The notes beneath the pieces are model-generated. The model was not told where the DNA came from, did not search any database, and worked only from the letters and a program-made list of their open reading frames with translations. The position numbers and the translations under genes are program-made. A DNA stretch of 14,447 bases from the NCBI GenBank assembly GCA_900757655.1, contig CAAEOT010000009.1:1-14447 (forward strand). The letters are read 5' to 3'. The DNA is from an uncultured Oscillospiraceae bacterium (GTDB taxonomy: Bacteria; Bacillota; Clostridia; Oscillospirales; Oscillospiraceae). Shown piece by piece: positions 5,967-11,334 of the stretch. Numbering within the stretch: position 1 is the stretch's first letter; each line of letters opens with the position of its first letter.

Positions 5967-5981
5967 TATCTGGATCAGATA
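5967..5981. promoter_or_regulatory. Perfect palindrome between the divergent promoters
   Basis: TATCTGGATCAGATA: 6-bp arms around a 3-base centre. It lies 7 bases upstream of the repressor -35 and 10 bases upstream of the polymerase -35, a natural position for a shared regulator. Its half-site differs from the 5928-5943 palindrome, so a second DNA-binding protein is possible. Confidence 0.45.
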
Positions 5982-5990
5982 AGAAAACGC

Positions 5991-6031
5991 TTTAAATATC
6001 CCGAAAAGAGATTTATAATAGAGACAATCTC
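5991..6031 (+). promoter_or_regulatory. Promoter of the Y-family polymerase gene with flanking inverted repeat
   Basis: TTTAAA (5991-5996), 17 bases, then a consensus TATAAT (6014-6019). GAGATT (6008-6013) and AATCTC (6026-6031) form an inverted repeat that embraces the -10, as a damage-inducible operator would. The ribosome binding site GGGAGAA is at 6037-6043. Confidence 0.65.
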
Positions 6032-6049
6032 GTTTTGGGAGAAAGCACT

Positions 6050-7276
6050 ATGGACCGTATGATCTTACATTCGGATATCAACGCCTGCTATGCGAGCATC
6101 GAGCTGCTGCGCCATCCGGAGCTGCGCGGGCGGCCGGTGGCGGTCGGCGGGGAGCAGGAGCTGCGCCACGGCATCATCCTGGCCAAGGACCAGATGGCGC
6201 GCGCCGCCGGGGTGCGCACGGGCATGACGCTCTGGGCGGCGCGGCAGCAGTGCCCGGAGCTGACGATCCTGCCGCCGGACTTCGACCTCTACTACGACTA
6301 CTCGCGCCGCGTGCGCGAGGTCTATGCCGGCTTCACCGACCGGTGCGAGCCGTTCGGCATGGATGAGTGCTGGCTGGACATGACTGGCTGCGTCGGCCAT
6401 GAGGACGCGCTGCGCACGGCGCAGGAGGTGCGCCAGCGCGTGCTCGACGCCACGGGCCTGACGGTGAGCGTCGGCGTGTCGTGGTGCAAGGCGATCGCGA
6501 AGCTCGGCTCGGACTACCGCAAGCCGAACGCCGTGACGGTCATTGACCGGGCGCGCTTTGCGGATATGGTCTGGCCGCTGCCGGTCAGCAGTCTGCTTTT
6601 TGCCGGGCGCAGCTCGGTGCGGCAGCTCGAGCGGCTGGGCATTCGCACGGTCGGCGCGCTCGCGGCGGCGGACGCCGATGTGCTCGAGCAGCGCCTCGGC
6701 AAGGGCGGACGGCTGCTGCACGCCTACGCCAACGGGTATGACCCCACGCCGGTGCACCGCATCGAGGATCTGCCGCCGCCGAAGTCCATCGGCAACAGCG
6801 CCACCGCGCCGCGCGACCTCATCTGCGAGGCGGACGCGCGTGCGGCGCTCCTGTCGCTGGCGGAAAGCGTGGGCGCGCGCCTGCGGCTGGAAGGGTATCA
6901 GTGCCGCACGGTAGAGCTGAGCGTGCGCACGGCTGATCTGCACTGGTGCAGTCACCGCATGGCGCTGCGGCACCCGTCCGACCTGACGAGCGAACTGCTC
7001 GACGCGGCGCTGGCCCTGTGCGAGCAGGCGCACCTGTGGCCCGATCCGCTGCGCAGTATCGGCATCCGCGCGCTGGACCTGGTGCCTGCGTGTGCGCCGC
7101 ATCAGCTGGATCTGTTTGAGGATGCGGAGCACCGTGCGCGGCAGCGGCAGCTCGACATCACGCTCGATAACCTCCGCGCACGCTATGGCAAGACCTGCGT
7201 CCTGCGCGGCCGCGCATGCTTTGACCCGGCGCTCGGCCTCGTTCAGCGCGAAGAGCACGCGTTTCTGCGCAAATGA
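6050..7276 (+). CDS. dinB: Y-family DNA polymerase, DinB/Pol IV type
   Basis: 408 residues from ATG 6050 (GGGAGAA 6 bases upstream; a TTG 15 bases earlier lacks a site). The palm begins ILHSDINACYASIE, with metal ligand D9 and aromatic steric gate Y14. The second acidic pair is D105-E106 in FGMDECWLDMTG. VSVGVSWCKAIAKLGSDYRK (residues about 144-163) is the family's signature for the catalytic core. The thumb helix-hairpin-helix (LERLGIRTVGALAAAD) and the little-finger domain (LPPPKSIGNSATAPRDL onward) follow. HQLDLFED at 351-358 contains QLDLF, a textbook beta-clamp-binding pentapeptide. It should do error-prone translesion synthesis across damaged template. The divergent LexA-like gene suggests damage-inducible control. 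A related UmuC/ImuB assignment is less likely, because all catalytic acids and the C-terminal clamp motif are intact. Confidence 0.93.
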   Translation: MDRMILHSDINACYASIELLRHPELRGRPVAVGGEQELRHGIILAKDQMARAAGVRTGMTLWAARQQCPELTILPPDFDLYYDYSRRVREVYAGFTDRCEPFGMDECWLDMTGCVGHEDALRTAQEVRQRVLDATGLTVSVGVSWCKAIAKLGSDYRKPNAVTVIDRARFADMVWPLPVSSLLFAGRSSVRQLERLGIRTVGALAAADADVLEQRLGKGGRLLHAYANGYDPTPVHRIEDLPPPKSIGNSATAPRDLICEADARAALLSLAESVGARLRLEGYQCRTVELSVRTADLHWCSHRMALRHPSDLTSELLDAALALCEQAHLWPDPLRSIGIRALDLVPACAPHQLDLFEDAEHRARQRQLDITLDNLRARYGKTCVLRGRACFDPALGLVQREEHAFLRK

Positions 7277-7311
7277 AAAGCACGCACTGTCCCAATGGGA
7301 CCGTGCGTGCT
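7275..7311 (-). terminator. Terminator of the dnaX-ybaB transcript
   Basis: AGCACGCAC-T-GTCCC, loop AAT, GGGAC-C-GTGCGTGCT (7279-7311). On the minus strand the stem is followed by TTTTC, so it ends the dnaX-ybaB message. On the plus strand no T run follows, so the convergent polymerase gene would rely on the hairpin alone. Confidence 0.85.
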
Positions 7312-7324
7312 GATGCTTATGGGT

Positions 7325-7663
7325 TTAGAAGCCGAGCTTCATGCCGCCGGTGATCTTGCTGACCGTGGCATCAGAAGCTGCCTCGTACTGACGCAGCGCC
7401 TCGTTGACGGCCGCCAGCACCAGATCTTCGAGCATTTCGACGTCGTCGGGATCGACTGCCTCGGGCTTGATCTCAATCTTGGTGACCTCACGGTTGCCGT
7501 TGACCGTCGCCGAAACCATGCCGCCGCCGGACTTGGCCGTGAACTCTTTCTCTTCCAGTTCTTTCTGCATCCGCAGGAAGTCCTGCTGCATCTTTTGCGC
7601 CTGCTTCATCATGTTGGCCTGATTCATGCCGCCATAACCGCCGCGAAAACCGCCTTTTGCCAT
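7325..7663 (-). CDS. ybaB: YbaB/EbfC nucleoid-associated protein
   Basis: 112 residues. The N-terminus is a short glycine-rich stretch (GGFRGGYGG) longer than in many homologues. The helical dimer arm follows (MNQANMMKQAQKMQQDFLR), then the central block SGGGMVSATVNGNREVTKIE and the C-terminal helix DLVLAAVNEALRQYE ending in ITGGMKLGF. The family forms tweezer-shaped dimers that bind DNA, and its gene is nearly always just downstream of dnaX, as here (30-base gap). AGGAGG lies 8 bases before the start. Unlike in many Firmicutes, recR does not follow; the operon ends in a terminator instead. Confidence 0.95.
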   Translation of the reverse strand: MAKGGFRGGYGGMNQANMMKQAQKMQQDFLRMQKELEEKEFTAKSGGGMVSATVNGNREVTKIEIKPEAVDPDDVEMLEDLVLAAVNEALRQYEAASDATVSKITGGMKLGF

Positions 7664-7693
7664 GTTTGTATCCTCCTGTGAATCAAAAAATTT

Positions 7694-9562
7694 TTATCGG
7701 ATCGTTACGTTCGGGAAGTGTGCCAGTTCCTCGATCTGCCGCTGCTTGATCTGCGTGGCCGTATCCATTGGCTGCATGACCACATGGACGTTCTGCCCGG
7801 TCAGCGTCTGCATGGCCAGACGGAATTTTTCCGCGATGTCCGGCTTGTTGAACATCGGGTAGGCCGGAGCCTTGTTCAGGTGCAGCGTCAGCGTGCCGTC
7901 CGCCAGCTCGCCGGCTGCCTGCAGTGGGTCAAGTAGCAGGTTGTAAAGGCCAATCGGCAGCTCATGCTCCATATACGCGCACAGTGCCTGCCAGTCGAAC
8001 GCGCCGGTGGGCGCGGGGGCAGGCTCCGGCTCTGGTGCGGGTTCCGGGACCATTTCCGGTTCCGGTTCCGGAATGGGAGGCGCGGGTGGCTCTGGTGTGT
8101 GCTCTGCTTTGGGCGTGGGACGCGGTTCCGGTCTCGGTGCCGGCGGCATTTCCCAGGGCGGCCGCTCTTCCGGCGGAGCCATCGACTCCGGGGGCGGCTC
8201 CCACGGGGGCACGTCGTCATACACCGGTTTTGGCTCCGATTTTGCCTTCGGCACGGAGACAGGCGGTGCGGGCGGCTCCCTCAGGGGAGCGTCATCAAAT
8301 ACCGGTTTTGGCTCCGGTTTGGGCTGTGCTGCCTGCGCCGGGCTCGATTTCGGCACGGGCTCTAGCTGCGGGGCAGGGGCCGGTTTTGCCGGAGCGGCCG
8401 CTGCCGGTGCGGGGATATCTCCGCTGCGCACGGCCTGTTCCAACTTATCCACGCGCGCGCACAGCGTCGGCACATCGTCGCACAGCTCCGGCCGACAGAG
8501 CCGGATCAGACAGAGCTCCGCCGAAATGCGCGGGTTGGGCTGTGCCGCCATAGCGGTGAGCGCGTCCTGAATGCTCTGCAAGTTTGCCAGCAGCTGCGCC
8601 GGTGTGAAGGCGCCGGAGAGCGAGCGCAGCGTTTCGCTGTCGTATCCACCGGAGAGCAGCTCGCGGCCGCCGCGCGGCGCCACGGCCTGCATGAGCAGGT
8701 CGCGCTGGAGCATGCTCAGCTCGTCGAGCAGGGCAGCGGGGTCTTTCCCGTCCTGCCAGAGGCTGCGGAATTGTTCGAGTGTTTTTGCGGTGTCGCCGTC
8801 GGCGATGCTCTGCAGCAGCCGCGCCGTGCGCAGGTTGCCGGCAAGGCCCATGGCGGAGATGACCGCTTCGGTGGTGATCACATCGCTGCCGGAGCACTGG
8901 TCGAGCAGCGTCAGCGCGTCGCGCATACCGCCGTCCGCCATGCGGGCGAGCAATGCGGCCGCGTCCGGCTGCAGGTCCAGGCGTTCCTGCTGCGCCACGT
9001 AGTTCAGGCGCGCGGCGATCGTATCGACCGGGATGCGCTTGAAGCTGTGCCGCTGGCAGCGGGAGAGGATCGTCGCCGGAACCTTGTGCAGCTCCGTCGT
9101 CGCGAGGATGAACATGAGGTGTGCCGGTGGCTCCTCAAGTATTTTCAGCAGGGCATTGAACGCCGAGTTGCTGAGCATGTGCACCTCGTCGATGATATAG
9201 ACGCGCTTGTTTACGTTGGCGGGGGAGAACACCGCCTCGTCGCGCAGCGCACGCACGTCTTCTACGCGGTTGTTGGACGCCGCGTCGATCTCGACCACGT
9301 CAAGGATCGACCCATCGTCGATGCCGCGGCAGGCGGCGCATTGATTGCACGGATTGCCGTTGACCGGATGCTCGCAGTTGACTGCCTTGGCCAGGATCTT
9401 GGCGCAGGTGGTCTTGCCGGTGCCGCGCGTGCCGATGAACAGGTAGGCGTGGGACAGCCGTCCGGTCTCGACCTGCTTTTTCAGTGTCTCGGTAATATGC
9501 TCCTGACCGACGACGTCGTCAAACGTCTTCGGCCGGTATTTGCGGTAGAGAGCCTGATACAT
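7694..9562 (-). CDS. dnaX: DNA polymerase III subunit gamma/tau
   Basis: 622 residues from ATG 9562, because the family begins MYQALYRKYRP; the frame stays open upstream into the SRP RNA gene. GGAGGTGA lies 11 bases before the ATG, rather far. Clamp-loader AAA+ features: Walker A GTRGTGKT (44-51), zinc module C63/C72/C75/C78, Walker B YIIDEVHML (D125, E126), and sensor SRC at 167-169. Residues about 384-517 are a Pro/Glu/Ala-rich linker with an internal 26-residue repeat. The last 105 residues form a separate tau-type domain (GAFDWQALCAYMEHELPIG onward). The protein joins clamp loading to the polymerase at the replication fork. No slippery A-run suitable for making gamma by frameshifting was seen near the end of the AAA+ region, so only the full-length form is expected. 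Confidence 0.97.
   Translation of the reverse strand: MYQALYRKYRPKTFDDVVGQEHITETLKKQVETGRLSHAYLFIGTRGTGKTTCAKILAKAVNCEHPVNGNPCNQCAACRGIDDGSILDVVEIDAASNNRVEDVRALRDEAVFSPANVNKRVYIIDEVHMLSNSAFNALLKILEEPPAHLMFILATTELHKVPATILSRCQRHSFKRIPVDTIAARLNYVAQQERLDLQPDAAALLARMADGGMRDALTLLDQCSGSDVITTEAVISAMGLAGNLRTARLLQSIADGDTAKTLEQFRSLWQDGKDPAALLDELSMLQRDLLMQAVAPRGGRELLSGGYDSETLRSLSGAFTPAQLLANLQSIQDALTAMAAQPNPRISAELCLIRLCRPELCDDVPTLCARVDKLEQAVRSGDIPAPAAAAPAKPAPAPQLEPVPKSSPAQAAQPKPEPKPVFDDAPLREPPAPPVSVPKAKSEPKPVYDDVPPWEPPPESMAPPEERPPWEMPPAPRPEPRPTPKAEHTPEPPAPPIPEPEPEMVPEPAPEPEPAPAPTGAFDWQALCAYMEHELPIGLYNLLLDPLQAAGELADGTLTLHLNKAPAYPMFNKPDIAEKFRLAMQTLTGQNVHVVMQPMDTATQIKQRQIEELAHFPNVTIR
8193..8320 (-). repeat. 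78-bp-period direct repeat inside the dnaX linker
   Basis: Two copies, beginning at 8193 and 8271 on the plus strand, share GGCGGCTCCC and, further on, ACCGGTTTTGGCTCCG. They encode the related linker peptides EPKPVFDDAPLREPPAPP and EPKPVYDDVPPWEPPPES. The period is 26 codons, so copy-number change would keep the frame. The conserved acidic DD-P-EPP core may be a short interaction motif. Confidence 0.8.
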
Positions 9563-9602
9563 AATTGCGCGCTTCACCTCCGGCAGCGGAAAACATGAAA
9601 AA

Positions 9603-9903
9603 ACGTGACCATTGACAAGACTGCACACCCACCTTTGAATAGACGACATGCCCGTTACCACAGCAGCCAGCTCGGGCCCGGCGCCCCCACGGCACACGGA
9701 GTGACCTGCTTAATGCTGCTCGGTTCCCCGCCTGACATGGTTCACAGGGCTCCGTTGCGCGGGACCGAACCTTCAACGCCGCTTACTGCGGGCAGACGAC
9801 ACATCGGCCTATCCGGGGGCGGGAATTCATCCCTGCTATAGCGGATTGCAGGTACAGGACACCGCTGGCTCCCCGACTAGTGCAGCCTTGTCAATGGCCA
9901 CGT
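9603..9903 (-). ncRNA. ffs: SRP RNA, large bacterial type with Alu domain (scRNA/4.5S-like)
   Basis: Read on the minus strand, the gene contains AGCGGTGTCCTGTACCTGCA and ATCCGCTATAGCAGGG (Alu-domain signature). Further on it has GCGCAACGG, GAACCATGTCAGGCGGGGAA and CCGAGCAGCATTAAGC, the S-domain helix 8 that binds Ffh, with its GGAA tetraloop. These match Bacillus scRNA motif by motif. The two ends form a 24-bp closing helix (9880-9903 with 9603-9626; two G-U pairs) followed by six T, so the terminal helix is also the terminator. The RNA is about 300 nt. It joins Ffh to target nascent membrane proteins to FtsY and SecYEG. Its place just upstream of dnaX is the usual Firmicutes arrangement. Confidence 0.95.
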
Positions 9904-9909
9904 AAACGT

Positions 9910-9938
9910 ATTCTACTACAAAAGCGGCGATTGCGCAA
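9910..9938 (-). promoter_or_regulatory. Promoter of the SRP RNA gene
   Basis: On the minus strand, TTGCGC (9938-9933), 17 bases, TAGAAT (9915-9910). Seven bases on, transcription would begin at about 9903, exactly where the closing helix of the RNA starts. Confidence 0.75.
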
Positions 9939-10006
9939 GTGGGGGATGCAATTTTCTTGCGCGGGACTTTTTGCATAAAAAAATCGCGGGAACGGAAAAA
10001 ATGGGC

Positions 10007-10034
10007 TTTACAAATGCGAAAAATGTGCTATAAT
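10007..10034 (+). promoter_or_regulatory. Promoter of the tRNA-Ala gene
   Basis: TTTACA (10007-10012), 16 bases, consensus TATAAT (10029-10034) with an upstream TG (10026-10027) forming an extended -10. It lies 13 bases before the tRNA 5' end, so the precursor leader is very short. Confidence 0.8.
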
Positions 10035-10047
10035 AAACAAGCCTTGT

Positions 10048-10123
10048 GGGGGCGTAGCTCAGCTGGGAGAGCGTTCGGTTCGCATCCGAGAGGTCAAGGG
10101 TTCGAATCCCTCCGTCTCCACCA
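10048..10123 (+). tRNA. tRNA-Ala(CGC)
   Basis: 76 bases with CCA encoded. The acceptor GGGGGCG pairs with CGTCTCC, including the G3-U70 wobble that is the identity element for alanyl-tRNA synthetase. The D arm is GCTC-AGCTGGGA-GAGC, the anticodon arm TTCGG-TTCGCAT-CCGAG, and the T arm AAGGG-TTCGAAT-CCCTC. The anticodon CGC reads GCG, a codon heavily used in this GC-rich window. Discriminator A10120 is followed by CCA. Confidence 0.97.
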
Positions 10124-10127
10124 AATC

Positions 10128-10173
10128 AAAATCCGAACCTTTGTCCGAATGGACAGAGGTTCGGATTTTTTTA
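10128..10173 (+). terminator. Terminator of the tRNA-Ala transcript
   Basis: AAATCCGAACCT and TTGTCC on the left pair with GGACAG and AGGTTCGGATTT on the right around a GAAT loop, followed by seven T. It begins 5 bases after the tRNA. The downstream LRR gene has only about 27 bases between this terminator and its ribosome binding site, so readthrough may matter for that operon. Confidence 0.92.
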
Positions 10174-10212
10174 TTTTCCGAAAGATTCGGCATTTTGAAG
10201 GGAGGAGCAGCG

Positions 10213-11331
10213 GTGATTTTTGATTATGAGCGGCGCATTCAGGCTTTGGAAGCCAGAGTGCAGGCGCTGGAGGATGCGCTGAAAAAAGAGCGGGCTGCGC
10301 AAGTGCCGGATGCGCAGGCGCAGGAAAAGGTGACTGCGCAAAGCAGTCCGGCACCTGCCGTGCAGACACCGGAGAAAGCGTCGGAACAGAGTCTGGCAGC
10401 CGCCACGGAAACGCGGGAAAAAACACCGGAACAAAGCCCGGCACAGCAGACGGTCTCGGCTCAGCTCCGGGCGGCGCTGGATGCACCGGCCGATCCGAGC
10501 TGCTTTCACTACGTGCCGGAGCCGGGGACTGCGACCAATGGACTTTCTTTGTATGGTGCGGAACATCCAAAACCGGAGCGTGCGCTGCAGAAGCTGGTCG
10601 GCAAGGGGCTCCGGATCACGGCCTATACCGGGTTTGATGCGGAGCGTGTTGTCATTCCGGCGAAGATCGGCGGGCTGCCGGTCGTCAGCATCGGCGAGAA
10701 AGTGTTCAAGAACACGACCGTCTCGGAGGTGATCCTGCCGGAGTCGATCAAGGTCATTCTCAGAGAGGCGTTTTCTGGCTGCAAGCGCCTGCAGCATATC
10801 GACCTGCCGGATGGCTTGGAATATTTGGGGAGCCACTGCTTTGCGGGCAGCGGACTCACGGCGCTGCATTTTCCGGATCGTCTGAAAACGATTCCGGAGG
10901 GTTGCTGCGGCGGCTGCGCAAACCTGAGTGACGTGACATTTGGTCAGCAGGTGCAGACGATCCAGGGGAGTGCTTTCCATGCCTGCAAAAAACTGCAGAC
11001 GGTTTCCTTTCCCGAATCGCTGCTTCGGGTCGATAACGACGCTTTTGAGAAGACGGCGATCACACGTTTTATTTTTCCGGCCGGTGTGCAAGAGGTCGGA
11101 GATGTCAAGCAAAGTCGTTTCTATATTGAGCCGCGCTACCCAGCAGTCGATGGGACAATATCGGACAGCCCTGTTCTGGTTTTTCTAGGAATGGATGCAG
11201 TTCTCAAAATAATTGACCGTACCCATATTGCGCTTATCTACTGCCTGCCGGGCAGCAAGGTACAGCAGATCGCACGGGATAAAGGCATACCCGTCCGGCC
11301 GCTGAGCGAGTTCCAAATGGAGGATGCATGA
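10213..11331 (+). CDS. BspA-like leucine-rich-repeat protein (LRR_5), no signal peptide
   Basis: 372 residues from GTG 10213, chosen because GGGAGGAG lies at 10200-10207; the frame is open upstream but runs through the tRNA terminator. Residues 3-32 form a heptad-like coiled coil (YERRIQALEARVQALEDALK). A Gln/Ala/Pro/Glu-rich linker extends to about 90. Residues about 132-300 are LRR_5 repeats: ITAYTGFDAERVVIPAKIGG, LPVVSIGEKVF, SEVILPESIKVILREAFSGC, KRLQHIDLPDGLEYLG and so on. They end with the typical cap IYCLPGSKVQQIARDKGIPV. BspA-like repeats usually sit on secreted proteins, but there is no signal peptide, TM segment or cell-wall motif here, so this one is probably cytoplasmic. Several repeat cysteines (GCCGGCAN) also fit a reducing compartment. 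It is followed 3 bases later by the uvrA-like gene, so they form an operon. It may act as a scaffold or recognition protein; function unknown. Confidence 0.85.
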   Translation: MIFDYERRIQALEARVQALEDALKKERAAQVPDAQAQEKVTAQSSPAPAVQTPEKASEQSLAAATETREKTPEQSPAQQTVSAQLRAALDAPADPSCFHYVPEPGTATNGLSLYGAEHPKPERALQKLVGKGLRITAYTGFDAERVVIPAKIGGLPVVSIGEKVFKNTTVSEVILPESIKVILREAFSGCKRLQHIDLPDGLEYLGSHCFAGSGLTALHFPDRLKTIPEGCCGGCANLSDVTFGQQVQTIQGSAFHACKKLQTVSFPESLLRVDNDAFEKTAITRFIFPAGVQEVGDVKQSRFYIEPRYPAVDGTISDSPVLVFLGMDAVLKIIDRTHIALIYCLPGSKVQQIARDKGIPVRPLSEFQMEDA

Positions 11332-11334
11332 CCC

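Noticed and set aside
6065..7258. A long open frame of about 397 codons on the minus strand opposite dinB.
   Set aside because: It is a GC-bias shadow with Arg/Ala/His-rich low-complexity translation and no ribosome binding site; dinB explains the stretch fully.
7962..8570. Gly/Ser-rich and Arg-rich open frames on the plus strand over the dnaX linker.
   Set aside because: They are complements of the Pro/Glu-rich linker and have no ribosome binding sites.
9474..9488. A-rich run in dnaX as a programmed frameshift site for gamma.
   Set aside because: It lies near codon 28, before the ATPase core, and is not a proper slippery heptamer followed by a structure.
10048..10173. The tRNA-Ala 3' end as an integration site of a mobile element.
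   Set aside because: No duplicated tRNA 3' segment, integrase or element genes lie nearby; the downstream genes look chromosomal.
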